Below, one piece after another: positions 24,881 through 37,639 of a stretch of 64,000 bases of DNA. Positions within the stretch are counted from its first letter, which is position 1. Every line of letters begins with the position of its first letter. Location: contig JAQFVV010001047.1 of assembly GCA_028023455.1 (NCBI GenBank), positions 59,841 through 123,840 on the forward strand, in the 5' to 3' direction. Origin of the DNA: Epiperipatus broadwayi. Taxonomy: Eukaryota > Onychophora > Udeonychophora > Euonychophora > Peripatidae. Under the pieces are notes generated by a model, which was not told the origin of the DNA, made no database searches, and was given only the letters and a program-made list of their open reading frames with translations. Both the position numbers and the translations under genes were made by a program.

Positions 24881-25490
24881 TAGTAGTAACAATTATAAAA
24901 ATGAGAATGATTAAGTTTTTTTAGAGAAAAAAATAAATGTATAAATGCTTGATTTTAGAAAGAATATGTAGGCATAAAATAATATAGACAATTAAGCTCA
25001 ATAGGTGTATGAAAAAATTAAAAGTGTTGAACCATCACAAAAATAATCTAAATTTGGATTGTGGTTATGATTATTATTCATTTATATAAAGAAAAATTTG
25101 TCATATATTCTTAAAAATCCCAGCACTTAATTTTAAATATTAGATATCAATACTGGTATTTAAATTTAATTGAAGGTGTTAACAGTTAGTTATGAAATTG
25201 TCAAGTACATAATTGTTAATTACATAACTGTTAATTTTTAAATACACACAATCTATTCAAGAATAATATAGTTTTCCGAATAATATAAAAAAATACGAAA
25301 TAAATATGAATTATCATCAATTTTATTTGAATTAAATTTTTGAAGTAAAATCCACTCAAAAGTTTAGATATTTGAAGAGTATCTTATTATAGTAATTACT
25401 TAGCCAGGAATCTGTAAATATGTATAGTGGAGCTGTGAAGTACATTGTATTTAATTGTGGAACTTCTGTTATTATATGCTACCCAAAGAA
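24881..25490. other. A/T-rich non-coding sequence
   Basis: No gene or clear repeat structure seen. There are short imperfect repeats of ACATAA(T/C)TGTTAA near 25,205-25,230. Confidence 0.4.
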
Positions 25491-25494
25491 AAAT

Positions 25495-26450
25495 ATAAAT
25501 AAACAAACAAAAAAATATTAAAATTTGAAAATTTTATAACATTCAAGCAGCTTTTTTCTCTCCTCAGTAGAACCATATGCAATCATGTTAAAAAAAAAAA
25601 AAAAACTTGTAAAAAATTTTACAATCTTCTAATAGCCATTTTTCCAACCTGAAGCATCGTACATAATTAAAGATATTAATAAAATTTCTTTGGTTTATTT
25701 TGTAAGTACATCTGCATAATTATTTTCTGAAAATAATTCTAAATGTTTTGCAAAACTTTAGAACATACTAAAAGTTGTCTGAAGGTTTGTAATGATGGTA
25801 TATTATAATATGTGATATTTTGGACTATTTCCATCATTTATGAGTGAATGTTGAATGTATAGACAATTTTAAACTTTATTTAAACTTTCCAAAGTGTAAT
25901 TACTAACCTGTATTGTCTATTTGTGTGTTATTACTAACAAGTTGTTTGTAGTTGGAAAGTTTAAATATAGTTTAACATTTTCTATACATTCAACATTCAC
26001 TCATAAATGATGGAAATAGTCCAACATATCACATCTTACTAAAAGTTGATATTGATTTAAAAAATCTAACTAATTTGAGAGATTCTAATTACTTAATAAA
26101 AAGACTATTACAATGTTTCAATAAAAAAAATTTTTTTTTTCTTATTTAAAAAAAAAGGATGAATGCATGAGTGAACACACACTCAGTAAAATATATATTA
26201 TTCCCTTAATATATTATTAATAATTATATTTTAAAAAATTGTATTTGTTGTATAATCTTTATATATTCATAGTACATATATATAGATATAAAGCATTTGT
26301 ATTATATATATACATGAGTGTGCATGTTGAAAAGTACTGTACATTTGCAGTTCAACAAACAATATTATATTACTGTATTTTATTAAATAACAAATTTAGG
26401 TTATACAATCAGATATTTTTTAAATATATATATAACCAAACTAGCGTAAT
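25495..26450. repeat. Old direct duplication, member 1 (other members at about 30,590-31,130 and 32,090-32,170)
   Basis: The blocks AAACAAACA...TTAAAATTTG, ATTAATAAAATTTCTT, TTTTGCAAAACTTTAGAACATA and the GAATGCATGAGTGA..CAC..TTCAATAAAATATAT series recur in the same order and orientation at 30,590-31,130. The block CATGTTGAAAAGTACTGTA (about 26,324) recurs near 32,126. The copies are well diverged with indels, and the whole is A/T-rich. No coding function is seen. Confidence 0.55.
25811..26032. repeat. Fold-back repeat with about 80-bp arms
   Basis: Left arm 25,811-25,890 and right arm 25,954-26,032 are near-complements. They include TGGACTATTTCCATCATTTATGAGTGAATG and its complement. The loop holds TTACTAACCTGT and GTTATTACTAAC, which match the 42-bp tail unit of the SINE at 38,893-39,173. 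The arm sequence GTCTGAAGGTTTGT..TGATGG..TGGACTATTTCCATCAT also recurs next to that SINE (38,777-38,837). Confidence 0.85.
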
Positions 26451-26459
26451 GTAAATTCT

Positions 26460-29400
26460 TAAGACTCTCGAAATATTATTGTATGATAGTCTATATTTTG
26501 AATGCAGATAAGTAAAAGTTTAGATGAAAAATAAATAATCTTGGATTAATTATAAGAAACCTTGTAATAATCAATTCCTTTATGATACTATCTACATGTT
26601 ATCATGCAATTGACTAACTTTAAAAAGACTGCCTTTAAACAAATATTTGACTTTATTAGAAGAGAAAAATAAATAATACAAATAGAGTTCATGAAAAATA
26701 ATGACAATAAAATCAACTTGACATCAGACAATTAAATATTTAAGTAAGTTTAATTTGTTTAGCTGCAAACTCCACCTTTCTATTTTGAATGAGCTTTAGT
26801 GCAATTTTCATCCATATTTCTTCATATATGATCATTTTATTTTTACAATTAAAACTTGTTTCTAGATCGTTTGAGTTGAATTGATTATTAATAGATACAT
26901 TGATAATCTTAACATTAATTATTACAAAAGTAAGTTTTGAAATGATAAAAAAAAAATCAATATTTGTTCTTTACAAAATATAAAAATAAATTTCTAAATG
27001 GAGTTCTTATCTATAATAATGATGCTTGCTGTCATTTATCTAATTCAAAAAGTTAGTAGAATGAAATATTAGATATATGAATTTTAATTTTTTAAAATCA
27101 GAAGAAATTTAAAGTTAGTTATCATTAAATATATATATAACTTAAAACTTTATTGTTATTAAAAAAAAAAAAAATTTTAAATTCTTTACTGCTTTGACAA
27201 AAGACCATTCTGTTTTATCCAGAAAACCAGCTTTCACTTGCCATAACAAAAACTTTTTAAAGAGTTTGTATTCCTAAAAATAAATATTTTGAAATAAAAT
27301 GTAATTAAAAAGAAGTAATGTTTGTTTAAAATAAGTATTTTACAAAAATATTGTATAATCTTTAATATGTAAACAAATTATTGAAAATTACAATTTTTCT
27401 GTTATTTGGCTCCAACCTAAAACACTGCCATTTCTATTGTCATCTAAAGGGCCACATCCCATGAGAGTATCATAAGATCTATATAATGTTGACAACTTCA
27501 GATTTTTTTAATCAACCAATAATTTTAAAATTGTAACAGCAATAAAATAAAATTGTGCATGATAATTTGATGATATAGTTAGGCTTTAAACAAAAAAAAA
27601 AAAAAAGATATAATGATTGCAGTGCCATCATAATTCCCAACAGCAAAGACAATCTAAGATTGTCACTATTGAAATTGATGTATTTAATGGAGAACTAACA
27701 AATATTTCAGACATTTTACCTATTACATATCTGATAAAAATGTGCATTTGTTTATTTAAAGTTTAGCAACTTTGATTAGTTTAAAATTACTATACTCACA
27801 CAAACAAGGCAACATTTATAAATATTATTTATTCATTTGCAAATAAATCAGAATGAAGATTAGTGAATTTTCTTATATTTGTTTTTTCACAGAATTTTTT
27901 TTTGCCAAATACAAATTATTAAGAATACTCATTTTTATTTTTCTGCATATATGAATAAATAACTTAACTTTTTTTATTTTATTATAGTAAAATCATAATT
28001 TATTTATAATATTTATAAATAAATAAGAATGAAGATTGCAAGTTATCTTTCTTGTAGTCTGATTTTTATAAAGAATTTTGTAGTTTGGCCTGCTTGATTA
28101 ATTTTGTTCCAAGATGTCAAACAATGAGATTTATTTTTTTTACTTTTTTTTGCAACAAAAATAATCTACATTATAAATTTGCAGGGTTAATACATAATAT
28201 AAATAAAAATTTGAAGAAAAAAAAGCCTAACTATATTTGGAGTCTAGGAAGGGTTTATTTATTCCATTATCTCATACCATTCCATATGTACCTTTTTTTT
28301 ATTTTTTTTACTAAAGATGAATTTTTCTAATTTACTTCTGTTATACATGTGTGTGTGTATGCAGAGTGATGGAAGCACACAAAAGACATTGTATAAAAAA
28401 TTCATTCTTGTTAATTAAAACAACTATTACTTCTGCTTTTCCCAATCTTCTACACCAAGCTTTTAAATTCAAAGGATAATAATATTTAAATTAATCTCTA
28501 CCAAAGTATGCTAATTAAATTTTGAATTTAAAAAAGACTGCTGTCTCCTCCTAAAAAAAAAAAAAATCTTAAATTTAAAACATTTATCTTCTGGAATATA
28601 TTGATTGGCCTTATCTTCTATTAATTTCCAATCCTAATAGCTTGAATAAATGAAAAAGATGTAAGAAATTAAATGTCCTTTACATAATATTATTATGTAT
28701 AAAGATTTGTGCTTTCATCCCCCCCCCCCGTCCAGTTCCCTCTTTTTCCCTCCACACATTATTATCTCTCTTTTGTATTTTCAATAATAATTTTAAAAAA
28801 AATGATAATTTTTTTTTAAGCATACATTAAAATATAATTTTAGCAAATTCATTAAAATTTTAAGTTACCAACACAAAACTAATATAAGTGAATATAATGT
28901 ATTAAAAAAATATTAGCTCATATACACAGAATATTCTTACTCATGAAATAAAGACAGAATATGAATTCTATAATAAAGCTTCATTTTAATTGTTGTATCT
29001 CTTAACATGCAACTTATTACTAATGTTTATGATGAAGCACTAAACTTAAAATATTAAATCTAGAAAAATGGCAAGCAATACTACTACTAAATGTTATTAT
29101 TTGATCACCCAATCCTATTGAAATCTTAATTTACTTTTATTTTATGTATACATATATGCTAACAATGAATGTATAAATGAAACTTAACGTTAAAACAAAA
29201 AGAATTCCCTTTCTTCTTCATTTTCAAATATTTTTTGTGATTTATTTATCATAGTGCTATAAATTATTATATTCAAAATGGTTTCATTTTTGAAGAGGTT
29301 TACATTTCATTACTACTATGATAAAAATAACGGATAATTTCTTTTAAAATAATTTGACAATAAAGCAGCAGTTTTAAAAAATGAAGAAATAGGAATTAAG

Positions 29401-30420
29401 ACGCAAGTACTTCAACTAAAAAAAATAAAATAAAGATAAAAATCTAGTTTTCCCTTCAACTACATTTAAAAAATAGGTTATTAAATCAAAACAAAATTTA
29501 AAGAAGAATGCCATTCTTTTCTCTTAACATTTTTATGCTCCAAAAAATCTCTTGTATGTTAATAAATATTACTATAGCATATTTCACTTATAAAGAGAAT
29601 GATTCTGACTTAAGACAGGATTATGATTGTAAAGAACATAAAAAGATGTGTGCGCATGTTGGGAGGAGAGATGACACGTTTATTTTTAACGCAAAAATTA
29701 TGTATAAAATACTACAGTAAAAGTGTCTTTTTTATTATTATTTACAACTTTACATACTTAAAAGCATGGGTATTAAAAAATAAAAATCTGATAGCATTTT
29801 TTTTTATATGATAGTTACTTTCTTACCCATTATTATCAAAATAAATTATCACTATTGACAAAATCATTAAGTAGTGGAAGAAGAAAACAAAAGCAACATT
29901 TAAAGGCGACACAGATAGCAAATTCTCTTAAAAAGAAAGCCTAATCTCTTGAAAATCATACTTATGATCTAAGCTCAATAAGTTACTGTATTTACTTATT
30001 TTTTCTGTGTTGTAATTCTAGACGTAAAAAAATTTTCACAATCATTACTGAAAAAAAAAAAGATCAATTGTTGCAAGTCTTTAAAAACACCTTTTGACCT
30101 ATTAGAATAGACGTGATCAACTGATGTTTCAGAAAGGACATACTCATTTTCCTGAAAACTAATATATGCATAATAACTGACATGATGTAAGTTTATGTCT
30201 TCTTTCGTTGGAATCATTTTTTTGTCAGTATTTTCATCAAATCATTAATGAAAAAAAGCATATAAAAACAAAATATTTATGATTAGCAGATATAAAAATA
30301 AGTGTGTCTCTATCATTCAAAAAAGTGCAGAGTTTTTCATTTTTGCTTAAATTGTCTACCTTTTAAGTCATTCTAAAATCTCTCACATAATATACAAATC
30401 ATGTCATTTTAATGCGATTA
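26460..30420. other. A/T-rich non-coding sequence
   Basis: No gene recognised. Small frames at 28,085-28,330 and 29,508-29,811 are low-complexity. A poly-C run lies near 28,720 and several poly-A runs of ten or more bases are present. This is likely intron or intergenic DNA. Confidence 0.5.
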
Positions 30421-30423
30421 ATA

Positions 30424-30498
30424 TTTTAGATCTGTCAAAATTAGGGATGTAAACTATGCATTAAAAAGTTTACATCCCTAATTTTGACAGATCTAAAA
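30424..30498. repeat. Perfect 31-bp inverted repeat with 13-base loop
   Basis: Arm 30,424-30,454 (TTTTAGATCTGTCAAAATTA...) and arm 30,468-30,498 are exact reverse complements, with loop TATGCATTAAAAA. There is no coding capacity. An arm identity of 31/31 in a region where other duplications are worn suggests recent origin or active maintenance. Confidence 0.95.
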
Positions 30499-30579
30499 GC
30501 CATTTGTACATTGATGACACAGTGCAACCACAAACTACACTGAATCTACCTATCTGACTTTAATTATACACTATCCAAA

Positions 30580-32170
30580 AAAAAAAAAAAAAAGTAAAAC
30601 AAACAAACATTAAAATTTGTAAATTTTATGATGTTCAACAGGCATTTTTCCTTCTCTGAGTACCATAAATGATTATATATATTAATAAAATTTCTTCAGT
30701 TTATGTTGAAATCACATACATTTTGTTCTTTATTCTCCTTCCCAAATTTGAGGTTCTGTATTTTGAATAATAAAATATTTTCTGAGATAATGCCTAAAGT
30801 TTTACAAAATTTTAGAACATATTAACAGTTGAAACTGTTTTTAAAATGTCAAAATAATTAGAGATCCTAAGGTCAATATTATGTTTCTATAAAAGAAAAG
30901 TTATTGGGGAAAAAAAATCACCTAGAACATATTTAAAATTACGAAAGTCAGACATTTCACTATTTACTTTATTTTAACAGTAAAAAATACAATAGATAGT
31001 TTTTTTCTTTATTAGTCTTATTATTTCAGTGAATGCATAAGTGATCACGCATTCAATAAAATATATGTAAAGGTGCCCCCTCAATATATAATTAATAATT
31101 ATATGGTATCAATATAATCGGGTATCTACATTCAATTTTACATTTTTAGCCATTGCATGGAGCTAATGTAATTCAACAATAAATTGAAGTTTTTAAATAA
31201 ATTTGAAAAAGTGATTTCTTGTAATAGTATCTTATACTGACTTACAAATTAAATGTATAATTTCAAATCTCTTTTATTAATTATAAGTGATATATTTGTT
31301 TCAATCTTTTATTATTATTATTTGTCTTTTAAATTTTGATATTTCATATCTGATTTTGAAAAAATAAGAAAAAAAAATACATCAATTATTTGTCAGCTAC
31401 AAATTTTTTATATTTTTCATAAAATAAATTGTTTTTCTTATTCAAAACAAATTACAATATAATCAAAATAAAATAGTAATAAATTAGTTTTGTAACAACA
31501 AATAAATTGAGAGAAGGTTAAAATTAAAATTATTTTTTGTTTTTTTTTGCATTATTGGTAGTATCTCAAAGAATGGCTAGAAAGAGGTCTTATTTGCCAC
31601 TGTTTAAAAGCATCAACTAAACTGCAAAATCTTTGAATATAGAAGTCTGACTACTCAGTAACTAGCATGGTTTATTTGTAATTTTCTTTGTAAAAAATTA
31701 TAAAAAAAATGTAATGTTATAAATGAAGAATGCAAAATTTATTTTTAGATTAAATTTATAAAAAAAAAAAAAAACAACAGTATTTAACACATGGTATGAA
31801 AATGTTTCATTTAGAAACTTTATTTTCCTGTTCTATTTTATTAAAAAATTTACCTACCTGTTAACATCTGTAATGTAGAATGAACTTTAAATTTGTCCAT
31901 TAGTTATCCAGCAAGGTTTCATTAGCTCTATGCAGTGTTTAAAAGAATCAACTGAACATAAAAATCTAATATAAATACCCAGTTATATTGATATCTAACT
32001 ATATTATTATTTTTTAAATTTTGTTTACACTTTAATCTTGATTTTTATTAGTACTATATATCTTTTTTTTTATATTAGTACTATACATTTTAAAAAAAAC
32101 ATTCATGTTATATGTATATACATACATGTTGAAAAGTACTATAAACTTGCAATTCAATAAACAACACATA
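30580..32170. repeat. Old direct duplication, member 2
   Basis: It corresponds block by block to 25,495-26,450, at an offset of about 5.1 kb at its start. The offset is larger near the end because extra sequence lies between 31,130 and 32,090. It is diverged and A/T-rich, with poly-A tracts. Confidence 0.5.
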
Positions 32171-32604
32171 TTCTAATAACTTATCAACAAAATGTGAGAT
32201 AGTATATGTTATATATGTTGAACATGAGAGACAGCATGGAATAAAATATAGTATAGTTCATGATTCCACTGTGTGTGTATATATATATATATTCTCATTT
32301 GTTTCATATAAAATATAATTAATTTTTTTTTCCATTTTAGAATTATTTTTTTATTTCAACAAACAATTTTATTAAACCTGTATGTCTAAATATAAGACAT
32401 TTCTGGTGTTTAAGGCTGAAATTATTGCATCTGTTATGATGTGTGCTATTCCATTAAGCAGCAGCACTGTCATTTAGAAAAAAAATATTTTAGGATTAAA
32501 TATAATGATGCAAATGGGAAATAGGTGCAAATTATTGCACTAAATCTAATGTTTCCAGGCTATAAAACTTGTTTGAAATTATATATATATTTTCATATGT
32601 CAAA

Positions 32605-32673
32605 TGCGTTGACTGGGAAGTGAAATGCCACCTGCTTGGAAGGCAGCTATGCTAACCACTGGGGCACCGACGT
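32605..32673 (-). pseudogene. tRNA-Gly(UCC)-like pseudogene or SINE head
   Basis: On the minus strand the sequence begins ACGTCGGTGCCCCAGTGG and contains TAGCATAGCTGCCTTCCAAG, a Gly-type anticodon arm with TCC in the loop. The 3' end still pairs largely with the acceptor 5' strand. The T-arm is degraded (TTTCACTTCCC instead of a GGTTCGA-type B box), so it should not be functional. It may be a retroposed tRNA or the head of a worn SINE. Confidence 0.75.
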
Positions 32674-33455
32674 TTGACTGAAAATATTTTTTATTCACGC
32701 AGAACAACTAATTGTAAGTTAATTTACAGCAATAGGTATGAATCTTTTTATAAAATTTGAAACAATCTGATATATTTAGAGACAAATAAAAATACTATCC
32801 TCTATGTCCACCATATGGAATTATCTAAAATCTGCTATATATATAATAAATCCGGTGCACATCGCTAGCTGAAAAATTAAAATGTCAAATTACTCCAATC
32901 AGCATCGTTTTTTTTTCCCCAGTAATGCTACTTTGTGAATAAAGTGTGAATTTCAGACAACATGGCCAAGAGATAAAGTTGCTGGAAAAAAACAATAATA
33001 ATAATGGGAGGGGGGTTATATTTTTATATGGCAGTTGTCCATGAAAACCTTCATCTTTAATATACAAACACAGACAAAAACAAGATATAAAAAAAATACT
33101 GTTACATTTATTGAAATGAAATTCCAATTAAATATTTTTAGTTTCAGGAGATCAGATCATTATTTAAATATATTTACTATCAATAAGAATGGGAAAAAAC
33201 CCTAATTTCATTAGTTGTTTAAAAGCATAGACCATCATGTATTACTAAAATTATTAAGGTTTTTTGTTGTTGTTGTTTTATCTATATTATTGGTATAATT
33301 TTTGGAGTAAATAGTGATATGGATGGATAAGAAAGTGAATATTGTAAAAAAAAAAAAAATGTTAACAGAGAGTGTTTCAAACTTTTAATATATATATTTG
33401 AAAATGGTATTCTATTTTATGATTTTTACATTAAACTTACAATTTCCTATAATAA
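32674..33455. other. A/T-rich non-coding sequence
   Basis: No gene recognised. The 80-codon minus frame at 32,885-33,127 has low-complexity composition and no domain. Confidence 0.4.
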
Positions 33456-33459
33456 AAAC

Positions 33460-34200
33460 TAAAATTTTTCATTAACAATAGGTTTTTTATATCATAATCC
33501 AAGACAGACTTTTACAATAAATCAATCACTTGCTGAAATATTAGGATATAGATATATCAATTAACATATTTATTTAATAAACTCTACAGATATTGTTGAA
33601 AAAATGAAAATTTTAATTTAATTTATATAATTTAAATAAAATGTTTAATAAAAAATACATTAGAAAGGTTTTGTTGTTGTTAAATTTATGCCATATTAAA
33701 GAATTCTGCTATTTTTATCATGGTGATAATAAAATAAAAGTTTAACCTATTGTCATATGATATATGCCATATTTAATATTTATACATTTGATTGAAGATG
33801 CAATTTTCATAAAAATTTCATTTTACATAATCCTAAAGATAAAATATGTTTTATAAAGCTAACATAACATAAAAAACAATGAAGTTGAGAAAATATAATC
33901 ATTAACAAAAAAATTAAAAGATTTAAATATTTTTAAAGATATTAGTTTTAAATTTATTCATAAATTGTGAATTTAGGTATTTTAAAATGGAAATTTTGTT
34001 AGTATATTACAAGTATTCTACATAACATTATGATTAAAATTACATATAATAAGATTTATTGATCTTTTTCTTTTAATAGCTCCTTTTTTAAAATTAAAAT
34101 GTTTTATTATTCCATTTTTAATTCAATAAACAAATATTACATTATATAATAATTTATTTTCAAATATCTATTTAATATTAATACACTATAATTTAGAAGT
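33460..34200. repeat. Old direct duplication pair, member 1 (other at about 37,640-38,760)
   Basis: Blocks shared in order with 38,040-38,520 include CATTTGATTGAAGATGCAATTTTCA versus CATTTGGATGAACATACAATTTTCA, TAATCATTA, AAATTTATTCA(T/G)AAATTGT, TTTTGTTAGTAT and ATTAAAAT.ACATATAATA. The offset is about 4.35 kb. Divergence is substantial and no coding function is seen. Confidence 0.65.
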
Positions 34201-35455
34201 GCAAATAAATACTATTAATTGTATTTGGACAATTTATTGCACACATGCACTTGACTTGTGAATTATTATTATTATTATTATAACATGGGAAAATGGTAGT
34301 TGCTCCATGAATAAGATTACATGTATATGCATATAAATATTTCTTTCAAACTTCAATATCAAAACGAGCATGTATGAACTTAAGCAGCATGTGTGCTGCT
34401 ATATTTAGTGAGATATCAAGAATTTTCCAATGCTGCTGCTGATATTGCTTATTTGTCATAAAAAATATATCCAGTAAAATGTTATTTTTACATAAAATTA
34501 TCCTGAAAATTTTTATTAAGAGCATGTGTAAAAATTAACATTAATATTATTTATATATTTGTGTGATATTTAATTAATTATTTACATATATAAATACGGC
34601 CAATTTTTTCCATAAACTGTTGATAAATTAAATTTTATTTTTATAATAAAAAGCAATTTTACTTTAATGGAGAATATATTTAAAATAATTTATCAAGACA
34701 ATTCAATTCACTATAATGTAAATTTAAAATAATGTTAATGTACTTACCCTGAAATTACCCATCAATTCATTATAAAATCATCATAATTGAATTTCCATGA
34801 TTTATTTTTTTCTATATATATATAAAAAGAATTTTTTTTTAAAAAAAAAATTGTTTTTACAAAAAAATTTGCAAAAACAAATTATATGACTTACTGCCAT
34901 TTGAGAGAAAAATAAATTATCTACAAGGTGATATATCACGTTTATGTGTAGTGCATATTATTTTATCACTATGATTACTCAAACACAAATATGCTACATG
35001 TAGACTTCTAATATAGGATAAAATGATTACACTCAGTGCATTAATAATGAATAAAGAATTTCAGTACAATACTATTAAAGTCTATATTTTTGGCTCCAAA
35101 ATCTTTCTAGACCAAACATTTTTCCAAATTAAATAAAATTTAATATTAATTCGACAGTACATCTATTATTCTTTCTTAAAATTTCTAATGTTTCTAAAGC
35201 AATCATGATGAACATTTAAAAATCTATAAAAAACTATTTAAAATATTTGCTTTTTTGGATATCAATTCAGAATCTTTATTTAAAAAAATGAACATTTAAT
35301 CAATTATTCCTCTTCCATCTCTAATTTTATTAGATGTAGTAATAGTGCTATAATTATGAATTGTAATATTTTATTAAATATTTTTATACCACAATAATCA
35401 TCAAAACGATATATAAACAATTAATTTTCACCTCAGCTTATTAGATAATCAGTAG
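34201..35455. other. A/T-rich non-coding sequence
   Basis: No gene recognised. A short (TTA)n run is at about 34,263-34,281, and a purine/pyrimidine hairpin-like A/T stretch at about 34,825-34,870. Confidence 0.4.
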
Positions 35456-35459
35456 CAAA

Positions 35460-36840
35460 TTCCTTTATATTCACCACTTTTATGCAATCCTGTACAAGCT
35501 TTAATGATCAATAAAAGCCAGAAACTCCTATCCAATGTCCTTAGCCTAGCTTATGGTTTGCATTAGAGAGAAACATAGGATTTTGGAGCAGTACAGTTGG
35601 ATCTTTTGAGACTAAGGCACTTTTGTCTAGCAGCCAGTTTTTACTTCTCCATTTCACAATTAAGTTACAAGTCCAATTTGAAAAACCTATTAATGTTTTC
35701 AATCTAAACCAACACATTTATATAATTATATAGATCTGAAACCAGTTCAATATCTATATATTATGATGTCCTTAGTTTTTTTAACAACTATAATCATATC
35801 TATTTCCTGACCAAGATTGATGTAAATCCAAATAAATATCTTATGACCCCAGATTACACAATGCTGTTCATCAGCAAATTCTTTTTTTTTCTCATCACAT
35901 TTGTGCTGTCTAGTGAAAACATTAGTAATCAATATATGCCAGATGATGGTGCGCAATAAACCTCTATTCAATGCTGTTCTATCCAATATCCCCAGAATAA
36001 TTTCTAGCTGGCTAATAATATTAAATAGGTATTATATAATCACTATCAACTGGTATCTATTGATTACTAAAGTTTGCATTATATGGCATAAATGTAGTAA
36101 GAAAAAAAATTTGCTACTGAACAGCACTGTGTAAGCTGAAGTCATAAGACGTTTATTTGACTTTAAACCAATTCCAGACAGGGAATCAATGTGCTTATAC
36201 TTCTTAAAATCTATCAACACTGTAAGATATAGATACAAAACTGGTTTCAGATCTATCTAACTATACAATCATGGTTGACTTAAGATTGAAAACAATATAT
36301 TTTTCAATTTGGGACAATAACTTAATAGTAAAACAGGAAGAAAAGATAACTGCTAGACAAGAAATGCATTGCTCCAAAATCCAAAGCTCCTAAAGCTGAA
36401 GTCATGAGATGTTTATTTGACTTTAAACCAATTCCAGACAGGGAATCAATGTGCTTATACTTCTTAAAACCTATCAACACTGTAAGATATAGATACAAAA
36501 CTGGTGTCAGATCTATTTAACTATACAATCATGTTGACTTAAGATTGAAAACTATATATTTTTCAATTTGGGACAATAACTTAATAGTAAAACAGGAAGA
36601 AAAGATAACTGCTACACAAGAAATGCATTGCTCCAAAATCCAAAGCTTCTCACTGATAAAATCCATAAGCTAGAAACTAGTTTGGAAATATTGAATAGTA
36701 CAACACCGATTAGGAATTTATTAAGCACTGCCATCTGGCATCTATTGATTACTAAATCTTGCATTAAATGGCTTAAATGTAGTGAGAAAAAAGGAATTTG
36801 CTACTGAATAACATTGTGTATTTTGGCAATATGTGATACT
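35460..36840. repeat. Compound fold-back repeat with internal tandem duplication
   Basis: 35,581-35,945 is the inverted counterpart of 36,050-36,380. Paired blocks include TTTTGGAGCA with TGCTCCAAAAT, TATATAGATCTGAAACCAGTT with AACTGG..TCAGATCTAT, and CAGCAAATTC with AATTTGCTACTG. The right arm is then extended by a direct duplication (36,393-36,650). A third partial copy, TCTATTGATTACTAAATCTTGCATT, lies at about 36,738-36,830. No frame matches a known protein. Confidence 0.85.
36133..36650. repeat. Tandem direct duplication, 260-bp unit, two copies
   Basis: Copies 36,133-36,392 and 36,393-36,650 begin AAGCTGAAGTCAT(A/G)AGA and are nearly identical. Examples are the shared CCAATTCCAGACAGGGAATC and TTCAATTTGGGACAATAACT. 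Identity is much higher than between the inverted arms, so this tandem step is the most recent event in the locus. Confidence 0.95.
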
Positions 36841-37639
36841 TATTTGGTTTTATCTGAAGATTTTTTTACCCTACCTCTGATTATTTCCATAAAGTTTTGT
36901 AAGGATAGTTCATCTTAAAAGATCAACTGTACCTATTTTTTTACTAAAAAAAATTAGTATTAAAGTTATTTGATACTATTTTTCTATATAAAAATTCAAA
37001 ATCATAAATTAAGTTTGACCATTAGACTAAGATAAAAATAAAAAAACCACTACAATTAGACTTATTAAATTTACACATTTTACTGAACTGTGTTTTTGTT
37101 TTAACTTCATTTTCAAAGATAATGAGCACAAATTAATTCATTTCTAATAGTTTTTTTAAATATATATAAATATTATTTTAGCAAATAGTTATTCATACTA
37201 GAATAATAAAGAATGATGATTATGAAATTAAAATATATAATTTTATCCAGATGGTAGAAATTGGCAAACAGTTGAACTATTAGTAATTTACCTGTATTTT
37301 CAGTCCATTTACTGTCAGAACAGCTATGTACATTTTTAAGAATTCATAAAAAATGTCTCATAAAATTGATAGGTTTGAACTGTTTAAAAGTTTAAAATGA
37401 GGAAAGAGAGTAGTTTAATTAATATTATGTTGAATGAACATTAATTCATTTAGACATCGGTAACTCTACATACATATATATATACAATAGACATTTGGAT
37501 GTTAAAGAGATGAGTATTTATCTAGTAATAAATTTAATTTAATTATTAAAAATATTACAATTTACTTTTTTAACATTTATCCAACAAACAATATTTTATA
37601 CTAATTTCAATATTTATAAACATATAATTTATTAACAAA

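Noticed and set aside
30424-30498. TTAGGG inside the hairpin as a telomeric relic
   Set aside because: A single occurrence per arm, not repeated in tandem.
32605-32673. Functional tRNA-Gly gene
   Set aside because: The T-arm/B box is degraded and the first acceptor base is changed.
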